A stretch of DNA of 64,000 bases from Desulfovirgula thermocuniculi DSM 16036 (GTDB lineage Bacteria; Bacillota; Desulfotomaculia; Desulfotomaculales; Desulfovirgulaceae). The stretch covers positions 1-64,000 of the forward strand of contig NZ_AUBR01000010.1 in the NCBI RefSeq assembly GCF_000429345.1, in the 5' to 3' direction. The translations under genes were made by a program, and so were the position numbers. Shown piece by piece: positions 1 through 8,059 of this stretch. A model generated the notes under the pieces. That model was not told where the DNA came from. It saw only the letters and a program-made list of their open reading frames with translations, and ran no database searches. Positions within the stretch are counted from its first letter, which is position 1. Each line of letters begins with the position of its first letter.

Positions 1-22
1 CCTGGCCCTTGGCAGCAGCCTG

Positions 23-31
23 TGGTATAAT
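23..31 (+). promoter_or_regulatory. Extended -10 promoter for the riboswitch-transporter unit
   Basis: The sequence reads TGGTATAAT, a perfect -10 hexamer (26-31) with an extended TGn motif. No good -35 lies 17 bases upstream; the TTGGCA at 9-14 is only 11 bases away. The predicted start falls near 37-39, just inside the 5' strand of the riboswitch P1 helix, so the exact start is uncertain. Confidence 0.5.
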
Positions 32-34
32 TTT

Positions 35-127
35 GTTTGCCGGGTTGGGTAAACCAGGCGAAAGCCTGGGGCGCCAAAGCCATGGGTCTGTCGCCTGCGG
101 AAGCAGGCTATGATCGCCAGGCTAAAC
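35..127 (+). promoter_or_regulatory. c-di-GMP-I (GEMM) riboswitch aptamer
   Basis: The conserved GEMM-I pieces occur in order. GGGTAAACC lies at 47-55, a GAAA tetraloop caps a AGGC/GCCT helix at 56-67, and the GGGCGCCAAAGCC core spans 68-80. A second hairpin with a GGAA loop lies near 93-108, and the 3' strand is GCCAGGCTAAAC. P1 can form between GTTTGCC (35-41) and GGCTAAAC (120-127). In known GEMM-I RNAs this fold binds cyclic di-GMP. The G expected to contact the ligand appears kept, which argues for c-di-GMP over the cAMP-GMP variant, but I cannot align it rigorously. A terminator follows 14 bases later, implying transcriptional control. Confidence 0.88.
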
Positions 128-141
128 GGTCCCGACTGCTG

Positions 142-176
142 GGGGGGGCAGTCAAATGACTGCCCCCCCTTAATTT
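142..176 (+). terminator. Riboswitch expression-platform terminator
   Basis: Twelve base pairs (142-153 with 158-169, a G7 run opposite a C7 run plus CAGTC/GACTG) close a 4-base AAAT loop and are followed by TTAATTTTT. It lies between the c-di-GMP aptamer and the transporter start, so it is the expected on/off switch. No antiterminator is obvious by eye. Confidence 0.9.
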
Positions 177-214
177 TTGCGCACCATAATTTCTTGCAAA
201 GGAGGCTGGGGATT

Positions 215-1594
215 TTGTCGGGCCAAACCCAAGTTATTTTAGCCACCGCGATCTTTTTAATTACCTATGCGGTAATCGTCTCCGAAAAAATTCACCGCAC
301 CGTGGCCGCGCTCTGCGGCGCCGCCGCCGTTATCCTGGCCGGCGTTATTACCCCGGAGCTGGCCGTTCACTATGTGGACTGGAACACCATCGGCCTCCTC
401 ACGGGGATGATGGTCATTGTGGGTATCACGCGCGAGACGGGCATCTTTGAATTCCTGGCCATCCGGGCAGCCAAGGCGGCGCGGGGCGAGCCTTTGCGCA
501 TTTTATCTGCCCTCTCCCTGGTTACAGCCGTCCTCTCCGCCTTCCTGGATAACGTGACCACCGTGCTGCTCATTGTGCCCGTTACTTTTGCCATTGCCGG
601 CAAATTGGGGGTCAGCCCACTGCCTTTCTTAATTGCCGAGATCCTTGCTTCCAATATCGGCGGCACGGCCACCCTGGTGGGCGACCCGCCCAACATTATG
701 ATCGGCAGCGCCGTGGGCCTGGGCTTCATGGATTTCGTGATCAATCTTGCGCCGGTAGTGGTAGTCATTTACGCGTTAACCGTCTTCATCCTGCGCCATA
801 TTTACCGCCGCGACCTTGCTGCCCGCCCCGAGCGGCAAAAAAGCATTACGGAGTTAGACGAGTGGGCCGAAATCAAGGACCCTTCCCTGTTAAAGCCCTG
901 CCTTTGGGTGCTGGGCCTAACGGTTACCGGGTTCGTCCTGCACCAGTACGTGCACCTGGAAAGCTCCGTGGTGGCCCTGTCCGGAGCGGCCCTCCTGCTC
1001 CTGGTCACCCGCTTTGACCCGGAACACGCCCTGCATACCGTGGAGTGGCCGGTGATCTTCTTCTTCATCGGCCTCTTTGCCCTCGTGGGTGCCCTGGAAG
1101 AGGCGGGCGTGATCGAGTCCGTAGCCCATTTTGCCCTGGAGGTCACCGGCGGCCAGCTCCTGCCCGCCGGGCTCCTCATCCTCTGGCTGTCGGCCCTTGC
1201 CTCAGCATTTGTAGACAACATCCCCTTTGTGGCCACCATGATCCCCCTCATTCAAGACATGGGACGGCTGGGGGGTATAGAAAACCTCAACTTTCTCTGG
1301 TGGTCCCTCTCGCTGGGAGCCTGCCTGGGCGGCAACGGTACCGTCATCGGCGCCTCGGCAAACGTGGTGGTGGTGGGCATGGCGGAAAAAAGGGGCCTCC
1401 CCATAAGCTTTCTGGGCTTTCTCAAAGTGGCCTTCCCGCTTATGATCCTTTCCATCATCATCTCCACCGCCTACCTTTACGCCTGGTTGCAATTTAACAC
1501 CACCGCCGTGCTCCTGGCCACCACGGCAGCCGGCCTGGGCTTAAGCGCGCTGCTCCATCTGGTGTCCCGGCGACCCGCACCGGAAAAGCGCTAA
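215..1594 (+). CDS. ArsB/NhaD (ion transporter superfamily) permease
   Basis: A 459-residue polytopic membrane protein of the ArsB/NhaD/SLC13 ion-transporter superfamily, with about 11-12 hydrophobic segments. It carries the two pseudo-repeated signatures of the family: DNVTTVLLIVP near residue 115 and DNIPFVATMIP near residue 330. Each is followed by a G-G-x-x-x-x-G(D/A) motif (GGTATLVGDPPN and GGNGTVIGASAN). Members export arsenite, exchange Na+/H+ or move dicarboxylates; the substrate here cannot be read. I chose the TTG at 215 because AAAGGAGG sits at 198-205 with 9-base spacing. The longer frame opening at 110 runs through the riboswitch and terminator and is rejected. It is a single-gene unit under c-di-GMP riboswitch control. 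Confidence 0.9.
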   Translation: MSGQTQVILATAIFLITYAVIVSEKIHRTVAALCGAAAVILAGVITPELAVHYVDWNTIGLLTGMMVIVGITRETGIFEFLAIRAAKAARGEPLRILSALSLVTAVLSAFLDNVTTVLLIVPVTFAIAGKLGVSPLPFLIAEILASNIGGTATLVGDPPNIMIGSAVGLGFMDFVINLAPVVVVIYALTVFILRHIYRRDLAARPERQKSITELDEWAEIKDPSLLKPCLWVLGLTVTGFVLHQYVHLESSVVALSGAALLLLVTRFDPEHALHTVEWPVIFFFIGLFALVGALEEAGVIESVAHFALEVTGGQLLPAGLLILWLSALASAFVDNIPFVATMIPLIQDMGRLGGIENLNFLWWSLSLGACLGGNGTVIGASANVVVVGMAEKRGLPISFLGFLKVAFPLMILSIIISTAYLYAWLQFNTTAVLLATTAAGLGLSALLHLVSRRPAPEKR

Positions 1595-1741
1595 AAAGTG
1601 TTTTCAAAGGCTCAAGACGGTTCCCGCCAGGTCCAAGAAAAGCTGGTTTTATTTTTATGGTGCAAGATCCCCGCCCCGGAGATAAAATACTATACTGGGC
1701 CTTAAGCCAGTCAAACCAACTAAAGAAAGCGGGGACCGGCA

Positions 1742-3016
1742 GTGAGCAATACCAATCTCGGCGCTTACGAAGGAATTGTCGGCGGGCAGGTCATTGAGGA
1801 AATTTACCGCCTCGGACATAGGCTGCGGGATTGCCTCGTGCAGCACGTAAACTCCACCTTGGTCGGCGGGGGGGTGGCGGAAATATTAAGGCGCCTCGTG
1901 CCCGTGATGGCAGAGGTGGGCCTGCGCGCGCGCTGGGACGTGCTGGAAGGGGACGAAGAGTTCTTCCGCGTGACCAAAACTTTTCACAACGCCTTCCACG
2001 GCGTGCCGGTAGAAGTGACGCCCGCCATGCTGGAAACCTACCGGCGGGTTTCCCGGCAAAACCACCGCCTCATCGACCCCGGGGCCGATTTCGTCGTGCT
2101 CCACGACCAGCAGCCCCTGGGGCTGGCGGAAGTGCGCCCGCGCCACCGGGGCAGGTGGCTCTGGTACTGCCACATCGACCCGGCAGACGTCACGCCGCCG
2201 GTATGGGATTTTTTGCGCCCCTGGGCCGCGCGCTGCGATGCCGCCATCTACCACCTTCCCGCCTACGCGCGGCGCCTGGGGCACCGGGAGTATTTCATGC
2301 CCCCGGCCATCGACCCCCTGGCGGAAAAAAACCGGGAGGTCTCCCCTTGGGAAGTGGCCGGAATTATGGAGCGCCTGGGCATACCGCTGGACCTCCCCCT
2401 GGTGGTGCAGGTGTCCAGGTTTGACCGCCTCAAAGACCCCTTGGGGGTGATCCGGGTTTTCCGCCTGGTGAGAAAAGAAGTGCCCTGCCGGCTGGTGCTG
2501 GTCGGCGGCAGGGCCACCGACGACCCAGAGGGGGCCCAGGTATACCTAGAGGTCCTGGAAGCGGCGTCCGGCGACCCGGACATCCACATTCTGGAGCTGC
2601 CGCCGGACAGCGACCTGGAAATAAACGCCATCCAGCGGGCGGCCACGGTGGTGGTGCAGAAGTCGGTGCGGGAGGGCTTCGGCCTTACGGTAACCGAAGC
2701 CATGTGGAAGTCCCGCCCCGTGGTGGCCACTCCCGTGGGCGGCATTACCCTTCAGGTGATCCACGGGGAGACGGGCCTTGCCGCCTCCACCACGGAGGAA
2801 ATGGCCAGGGCGGTCATACGCCTGTTAAGGGAGCCCGCCTTAAGGGAGCAGCTGGGTCAAAAAGCGAAAGAGCACGTGCGCCGGAACTTCATCCTCCCCA
2901 TTTACCTCAAGAGGTGGCTCGAACTGCTGGCAGCCGAGCAACAGCTTGCGTCCTTCGCATCAGCCGTGGCCCCTAGGGACGATTCGACCTGCTGGTTGCC
3001 GGGCAGCCCGCCGTAA
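1742..3016 (+). CDS. Trehalose synthase (TreT-type GT4 glycosyltransferase)
   Basis: A 424-residue GT-B fold retaining glycosyltransferase. The N-terminal half has the TreT-type pattern: HVNST near residue 37, FHNAFHG near 80, and WYCHIDP near 140 before the first domain ends. The C-terminal half has VVQVSRFDRLKDP near 222, which marks the nucleotide-sugar domain, and KSVREGFGLTVTEAMW near 305, the GT4 E-x7-E signature. TreT makes trehalose from a nucleotide-activated glucose and glucose, often for thermal or osmotic protection. The start is GTG and has only a weak GCGGGG ribosome site. Its last 44 bases overlap the end of the convergent HD-GYP gene. The donor nucleotide cannot be inferred. 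Confidence 0.82.
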   Translation: MSNTNLGAYEGIVGGQVIEEIYRLGHRLRDCLVQHVNSTLVGGGVAEILRRLVPVMAEVGLRARWDVLEGDEEFFRVTKTFHNAFHGVPVEVTPAMLETYRRVSRQNHRLIDPGADFVVLHDQQPLGLAEVRPRHRGRWLWYCHIDPADVTPPVWDFLRPWAARCDAAIYHLPAYARRLGHREYFMPPAIDPLAEKNREVSPWEVAGIMERLGIPLDLPLVVQVSRFDRLKDPLGVIRVFRLVRKEVPCRLVLVGGRATDDPEGAQVYLEVLEAASGDPDIHILELPPDSDLEINAIQRAATVVVQKSVREGFGLTVTEAMWKSRPVVATPVGGITLQVIHGETGLAASTTEEMARAVIRLLREPALREQLGQKAKEHVRRNFILPIYLKRWLELLAAEQQLASFASAVAPRDDSTCWLPGSPP

Positions 3017-4217
3017 CCGCGTAAAAGATATCGTCCAGCTCCCGGCGGCTGTCCAGGAGGGCCTCCACCACCCGGCGGTCAAGGGCTCCCCCCTCCACCT
3101 CGCCTCTTAAGATCTTCTCTATCTCCGGCCAGGCCAGGCCGCGCCGGTAGGGCCTGTCCTCGCGTAGGGCCGCGTAAATGTCGCTCACGGCCATAATGCG
3201 CGCCCCCAGGCAGAGGTCGCGCTCCCGCAAGCGGAAAGGGTATCCCTTTCCGTTTAATTTTTCATGGTGGTAAGCGGCCCAGCGCACCACGGGCAGGACT
3301 TCGTCCAGCGGCTTGAGCAGCCAGTAGGTGTAATATGTATGCTGCTTGATCCAGCTGAACTCCTCGCGGGTGAGGCGCCCCGGCTTTTCCAGTATTTCCT
3401 CGGGCACGCTGAGCTTGCCCAGGTCGTGCAGCAGCCCGGCCACCTCCATGAGGAAGCACTCCCCCTGCGTCATCCCCAGCCGCGCGGCCAGAAAGCTCGC
3501 CGCCCTGGCCACGCCCTGGGAGTGGTGGCGCGTAAAGGGGCTCTTGGCGTCAATGATGCGGGCAAAAAAGCAGGCCAGGCCCATTAACTGCGCGGGCTCC
3601 AGGATTACCCGGTAGCCCTCCACCATTTTCAGGAGGTTTTCAGCCAGGCACGGCCCGGTAATGTCCAGCCAGAAGCTCTCCGCCTCGGCCAGCCCCGCAA
3701 AAAGGTCCACCAGCTCCGGATCGAAGACGCTACCGGAAAGCTCCTTAACCTGCCTGACGATCTCCTCGCTCTGGCTTAAAACATGCCGCCGGTCGTCCAG
3801 CAATACGTCCACCCGATCGGCGAGGTGGATAATGCGGGAGGCCAGGGGGATGGCCGCCCCGGCTCTGCCGGAGGGGTTGCCTCCCTCCCAGCGGTCGTGG
3901 TGGGATAGGATCACCTCCGCCGCCGGCGCCAGCAGGGGTACGTCGGCGGTAAACTGGTAGCCCCGGTGGCAGTGCTCCCAGGGATGGCTGACGTCAAACA
4001 CCTCCAGCGCATCTTTCTCCGGCCAGGTCACCGCACCGGCGTCGTGGATCATGGAAGCGGCAAAGAGGTCGAAGCGCTCTCTGGCGGAAAGCCCGGCGGC
4101 CTCACCGAGGCGCAGGGCAATTACGGCCACCCGCTGGTGGTGCCGCAACAACCCCCGGCGGGAAAAGTCAAGGGCCAGCGAAAGGTTAACCAGCATGCGG
4201 GTCAGGTCAACCTGCAC
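2973..4217 (-). CDS. Tandem HD / HD-GYP domain protein (c-di-GMP phosphodiesterase-like)
   Basis: A 414-residue cytoplasmic protein made of two HD modules. The first (about residues 15-175) has HHQR, MIHDAG near 58, SHHDRWEGG and IIHLADRVD, but lacks a GYP loop. The second (about 225-400) is a complete HD-GYP: HHS, LLHDLGK near 264, HT, YHHEKLNGKGYP near 317-327 and SDIYAALREDRPYRR. HD-GYP proteins hydrolyse c-di-GMP (or cGAMP in some members) with a bi- or trinuclear metal centre. The start is GTG at 4217 with GAGGAGG 9 bases upstream; an in-frame TTG three bases earlier is a close alternative. It is divergent from the FtsA-like gene. The nearby c-di-GMP riboswitch suggests a shared signalling theme, but no direct link is visible. 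Confidence 0.88.
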   Translation of the reverse strand: MQVDLTRMLVNLSLALDFSRRGLLRHHQRVAVIALRLGEAAGLSARERFDLFAASMIHDAGAVTWPEKDALEVFDVSHPWEHCHRGYQFTADVPLLAPAAEVILSHHDRWEGGNPSGRAGAAIPLASRIIHLADRVDVLLDDRRHVLSQSEEIVRQVKELSGSVFDPELVDLFAGLAEAESFWLDITGPCLAENLLKMVEGYRVILEPAQLMGLACFFARIIDAKSPFTRHHSQGVARAASFLAARLGMTQGECFLMEVAGLLHDLGKLSVPEEILEKPGRLTREEFSWIKQHTYYTYWLLKPLDEVLPVVRWAAYHHEKLNGKGYPFRLRERDLCLGARIMAVSDIYAALREDRPYRRGLAWPEIEKILRGEVEGGALDRRVVEALLDSRRELDDIFYAVTAGCPATSRSNRP

Positions 4218-4265
4218 CAAAAAATTCCTCCTCGAACATCCCCGGGCCACGGGGCGCGGCCCGGA

Positions 4266-4274
4266 TGGTATAAT
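4266..4274 (+). promoter_or_regulatory. Extended -10 promoter for the FtsA-like gene
   Basis: TGGTATAAT is identical to the element at 23-31: consensus -10 with extended TG. It lies 46 bases ahead of the ATG at 4320. There is no recognisable -35. It sits in the divergent region between the HD-GYP and FtsA-like genes. Confidence 0.5.
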
Positions 4275-4319
4275 ATACCCAGTTATTCTTTTCGTCCACC
4301 GGTGGGGGAACCAGAACCG

Positions 4320-6317
4320 ATGGAAAAAATTTCTCCCGAGAAGGTTATCTTTGCCCTGGACATCGGTACCCGCACGGTTATCGGCCTGGCGGCCTTACCG
4401 GAAAACGGCCGCCTGCGGGTTCTGGCGCAGAAACTGGTGGAGCACCGGCGCCGGGCCATGCTGGACGGGCAGATACACGACATCCCCAGCGTGGCCGAGG
4501 CGGTAAAGGAAGTCAGGAGGAACCTCGAGGACAGGCTGGGCTTTCCTTTGCGCCAGGTGGCCATTGCCGCCGCCGGGCGCTCGCTGGTCACCCGGGCCTG
4601 CCACGTGGAACTGGAGAGCGGCGGGCGGGAAATAGACTGGGCGGAGGTAAACGCCCTGGAGCTGGCCGCCGTGCAGCAGGCCCACCGGGAGCTGGCAGAA
4701 GATCTGGCCTCCGGCGCCGGCGATTTTACCTGCGTGGGGTACAGCATTGTTTCCTATTACCTGGACGGCTATGCCATTTCCAGCCTGGTGGGCCACCGGG
4801 GCAAGGTCATCGGCGCCGACGTGCTGGCCACCTTCCTGCCGGGCTCGGTGGTGAACAGCCTTTACGCCGTGCTGCAGCGCGCCGGGCTGGAGCCCCTTTC
4901 CCTCACCTTGGAGCCCATCGCCGCCATTGAGGCCGCCATCCCGGAGAGCTACCGCCTCCTAAACCTGGCCCTGGTGGACATCGGCGCCGGTACCTCTGAC
5001 ATCGCCATCACCAGGGACGGGGCCGTCACCGCCTACGGCATGGTGCCCGTGGCCGGCGATGAGGTAACGGAAGAAATCGTGCAGGCCTGTCTGGTGGACT
5101 TTGACACCGCCGAGCGCATGAAGAGGGAGCTGTCCCGGAAGGAGGAAATCCGCTACGTGGACATCCTGGGCGCGGAAAACTCCATCCTGTCCCGGGAGCT
5201 GCTCGCGCGCCTGGACCCGGTCCTGGAACGCCTGGCCGCCAGGGTAGCAGCGCAAATCCTCGCCCTCAACAGCGGGCGGCCCCCCCGTTCCGTCTTCTGC
5301 GTGGGCGGGGGCAGCCAGGTGCCGGGCCTGACGGAAAAGATTGCCCGCCACCTGCAGCTGGAGAAAAACCGCGTGGTGCTGCGGGACCGCCGCAGCCTGG
5401 GCCAGCTCCTTATGGCGGAAGAGGACGAGATTACCGGGCCGGAAGGAATCACGGTGGTAGGCATAGCCCTAAACGCCCTGCGCCGGATGGGCCACGACTT
5501 CATCCACGTGGTGGTCAACGGTGAGGAACACAGGCTGTTTAACGTGCGCGAGTTTACCGTGGGCAACGTGCTGGCCCTAACCGGCTTCAACCCGCGCCTG
5601 CTCATCGGCCAGAACGGCAGGAACCTGGTGTTTACTTTAAACGGCAGGCGCCGGGTAATCTACGGCGGCCTTTCCCAGCCGGCGCGCATCCTGGTCAACG
5701 GGCGGGAGGCCAACCTGAAAACGAGGGTGGCCCACGGGGACCGCATCGACGTCTACCCGGCGCAAAACGGCGCGGACGCCCGGCTGACCGTAGCCGAGCT
5801 TTTCTCACCTCCCGGGCACATCACCGTAGAGATTAACGGCCAGGCCACGGCGGTGCCCGCCTGCTGCCTGGTTAACGGCGAGCAGGCGGAGGGCTCCCGC
5901 GAGATAACCGACGGGGCGAAAGTGGAGGTCTTTTCCGCCAAACCCCTCCAGGAGTGGCTGGCGGAGCACCTAGGCGGTGGGATTCCGGCGCCGCCTCACC
6001 GCCTCAAGCTGCTGGTTAACGGTGAGCCCGCCCCGCCGGTTTATTACCTGCGCCCCGGCGACCGGGTGGTGTGGGAGGTGGAGGAAGGCGGCGCGGCAAA
6101 CCGGGAAAAGGAGGGAAGTATCACGGTCACGGTAAACGGCCTGCCGGTAAACCTGCGGGGGCAGGGCGACTTCCTCCTGCTGGACGTCTTCAAGTACATA
6201 AGCCTTGACCCCGCCTCCCTGGCCCCGCCGGTAAAAATACTCTTAAACGGTTGCGAGGCGGGCTTTACCGACCCGCTTAAAGACGGCGACGTCATTGAAA
6301 TTAAATCCGGAGCGTGA
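4320..6317 (+). CDS. FtsA/actin-like ATPase domain protein with C-terminal beta-grasp-like repeats
   Basis: A 665-residue protein. Residues about 8-370 form an FtsA/PilM-type actin-fold domain: FALDIGTRTVIGL (phosphate 1), VDIGAGTSDIA near 218 (phosphate 2) and CVGGGSQVPGL near 325 (adenosine). The remaining 300 residues hold at least four copies of a short unit, LVNG-x-x-A-xn-GD-x-V-x-V. They lie near residues 460, 520, 570 and 645 and resemble S4/ThiS-type beta-grasp elements. Classical FtsA is about 420 residues, so the tail is an addition; related longer FtsA-domain proteins occur in Clostridia. The ATG at 4320 starts the actin motif directly; the frame is open upstream but overlaps the divergent gene. 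A role in envelope or cytoskeletal assembly is inference. Confidence 0.8.
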   Translation: MEKISPEKVIFALDIGTRTVIGLAALPENGRLRVLAQKLVEHRRRAMLDGQIHDIPSVAEAVKEVRRNLEDRLGFPLRQVAIAAAGRSLVTRACHVELESGGREIDWAEVNALELAAVQQAHRELAEDLASGAGDFTCVGYSIVSYYLDGYAISSLVGHRGKVIGADVLATFLPGSVVNSLYAVLQRAGLEPLSLTLEPIAAIEAAIPESYRLLNLALVDIGAGTSDIAITRDGAVTAYGMVPVAGDEVTEEIVQACLVDFDTAERMKRELSRKEEIRYVDILGAENSILSRELLARLDPVLERLAARVAAQILALNSGRPPRSVFCVGGGSQVPGLTEKIARHLQLEKNRVVLRDRRSLGQLLMAEEDEITGPEGITVVGIALNALRRMGHDFIHVVVNGEEHRLFNVREFTVGNVLALTGFNPRLLIGQNGRNLVFTLNGRRRVIYGGLSQPARILVNGREANLKTRVAHGDRIDVYPAQNGADARLTVAELFSPPGHITVEINGQATAVPACCLVNGEQAEGSREITDGAKVEVFSAKPLQEWLAEHLGGGIPAPPHRLKLLVNGEPAPPVYYLRPGDRVVWEVEEGGAANREKEGSITVTVNGLPVNLRGQGDFLLLDVFKYISLDPASLAPPVKILLNGCEAGFTDPLKDGDVIEIKSGA

Positions 6318-6327
6318 GGCTCCGGCA

Positions 6328-7216
6328 TCAAACGGTAAAGCGGGCGGCCATGTTCCGCAAGTTTTCGGCCAGGGCTGAAAGGGTGGCAATGGTGCCGGCA
6401 GTTTCCTGGAGCATGGCGCTCTGTTCTTCGGTGGAGGCAGCAATATTGTTTACCGCCTCAGACACCTGCCGGGACGCTGCCGCCACGTCGGCCACCTGGG
6501 TATCCACCTCTTTCACGGCCTGCAGGATTTCCTCAAAGGCCTGGGAAGCGTCCCCCACCACGGCCAGGCCCTTTTCTGCTTCTTGAGCCGTTTTTTCCAT
6601 CAGCGCGGCAATGCCTGCAACTTCCCCCTGGATGGCCGCCACCAGGTTTCCTATTTCCCCCGCCGAGAAGGCAGACTGCTCGGCCAGCCTGCGCACCTCC
6701 TCGGCCACCACGGCAAAGCCCCGCCCGTGCTCCCCGGCCCTGGCCGCCTCAATGGCCGCATTCAAGGCCAGGAGGTTGGTCTGCTCGGCAATACCGGTGA
6801 TGATCTGCAGGATCTCCCCGATCTGCGCCGAGGTGCGGGCAAACCCCTCTATTTTCCTGGCCACCTCCTGGGTAGCGCCGTACATGGCCTGGATCTGCTG
6901 GCTGGCCTCCTCCATCTTGCGGCTACCTTCCTCGGCCAGGGAAGCCGCCCGGCTGGCCCTGGCGGCCACCGACTCCGCCCGCGCGGCCACCTCCTGCATG
7001 CTGGCAGAGATTTCCGAAGCCGCGCTGGCCGTCTCCACGGCCCCCTGGGAAATCTGCTCCGTGGAGGCGGAAAGCTGCCCGGCTATCTCCGAGGCCCTGC
7101 GGGCTTCCGTGGCCAGCTCGCCGATCAGGCGGGCCAGGTTCCGGCGCATCTCTTCAAAGGCGTCAATAAGCTGGCCTATCTCGTCGCGGTGCAATACTGC
7201 TTCACCACCAATCCTT
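6328..7216 (-). pseudogene. Methyl-accepting chemotaxis protein, C-terminal half (HAMP end plus signalling domain)
   Basis: The frame opens at a stop 36 bases before the only possible start (TTG at 7194) and encodes 288 residues. It begins exactly at the second half of a HAMP domain ([19 protein letters not shown]) and continues through a full coiled-coil signalling domain. The receptor hairpin tip ([21 protein letters not shown]) is intact. There is no membrane anchor or sensor. Reading the same frame upstream to 7213 gives IGGEAVL, the missing HAMP connector. The matching N-terminal half lies 2.8 kb away at 10004-10321 in the same orientation, so I treat the two as one interrupted gene. Expression as a soluble receptor from the TTG is possible; its ribosome site is weak (GGTGGTG). 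Confidence 0.75.
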
Positions 7217-7297
7217 CGCGTTGCGTTTTACTCACCAAAAATTATTCGCCGGAGGCTTTATTTTCTTCCTGCCGCCCGGCGATCTTTTGCCCCATTT

Positions 7298-8041
7298 TCA
7301 GCAGCGGCACTCCCCCAACATGCGGTGCTGCCTTAAAAAGTGCACCAGGCCGCCAAAAGTGATAATGTTTTCTTCCTTCAGTCTTTTTAATATATTCACA
7401 AAAATTTGTGCCGTAAGCAGCGCATCCCCCATGGCCGTGTGGCGCCCCGCGGGCTCGAGACCGTAAAAGGCCAGCAGCCCGTCCAGGGAATAGCAGCCGA
7501 GGCCGGGATAGAGGGCCCTGACCAGGTGCGCCGTATCCAGCACCCAGTTCCTGATCTTTACCCCGGTATGTTTTTTGAGCTTTTCCTCCAGGAAGGCCAG
7601 GTCAAAGTGGATGCAGTGGCCGACCAGGACGCTGTCGCCGATAAAACGGAGCAGCTCCGGCAAGACCCCCCAAAAGCCGGGGCAGCCCACCAGCATGTCC
7701 CGGGCAATCCCCGTAAGGCCGATTACCTCGCCTGGAACCAGGCGGTAGGGGTAAACGTAGCGGTGGAAGCGCTCCTCCCCGCACACCGCCCCGTTCCTCA
7801 CCGCCACGGCCCCCACGGCGATGATCTCGTCACCGCCACCGTAGGCAAAACCCGTGGTTTCCAGGTCCAGGACCACGAAGCGCAGGTCCTCAAGCTTGGT
7901 GCCCGGGGGAATCCGGCGGGCGCCGGCCAGGACCATTTCCCTGATTTCCTTCACGGTTTCCCCGTCCAGAAAACCCCTGCCCCTGGCCGCCGGGGAAAGC
8001 AAGCTTTTAACTTTTTGCCAAAGGGAATCTCCTGCCGGCAC
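7298..8041 (-). CDS. DnaQ-like 3'-5' exonuclease (DEDDh family)
   Basis: A 247-residue exonuclease of the DNA polymerase III epsilon type. Exo I is VVLDLETTG near residue 55, Exo II is GHCIHFDLAFLE near 145, and Exo III is HTAMGDALLTA near 200, giving the D-E-D-H-D catalytic set. It removes nucleotides from 3' ends with two metal ions. A 45-residue N-terminal extension precedes the fold. The start is GTG with GGGGGAGAGGG just upstream. It lies 18 bases after the DUF294 gene, so the two are probably co-transcribed; this pairing is common in other bacteria, often in a solute-uptake setting. Both genes sit inside the segment that splits a chemoreceptor. Its substrate and cellular role are not evident. 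Confidence 0.87.
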   Translation of the reverse strand: MPAGDSLWQKVKSLLSPAARGRGFLDGETVKEIREMVLAGARRIPPGTKLEDLRFVVLDLETTGFAYGGGDEIIAVGAVAVRNGAVCGEERFHRYVYPYRLVPGEVIGLTGIARDMLVGCPGFWGVLPELLRFIGDSVLVGHCIHFDLAFLEEKLKKHTGVKIRNWVLDTAHLVRALYPGLGCYSLDGLLAFYGLEPAGRHTAMGDALLTAQIFVNILKRLKEENIITFGGLVHFLRQHRMLGECRC

Positions 8042-8059
8042 AGCCCTCTCCCCCGGCCT

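Noticed and set aside
9-14. TTGGCA as a -35 box for the riboswitch promoter
   Set aside because: Only 11 bases from the -10; spacing too short.
110-214. N-terminal extension of the ArsB/NhaD transporter from 110
   Set aside because: It would translate through the 3' end of the riboswitch and the terminator hairpin; the TTG at 215 has a perfect ribosome site.
3966-4319. Extension of the FtsA-like gene to 3966
   Set aside because: The extra 118 codons overlap the divergent HD-GYP gene, and the actin fold begins right after ATG 4320.
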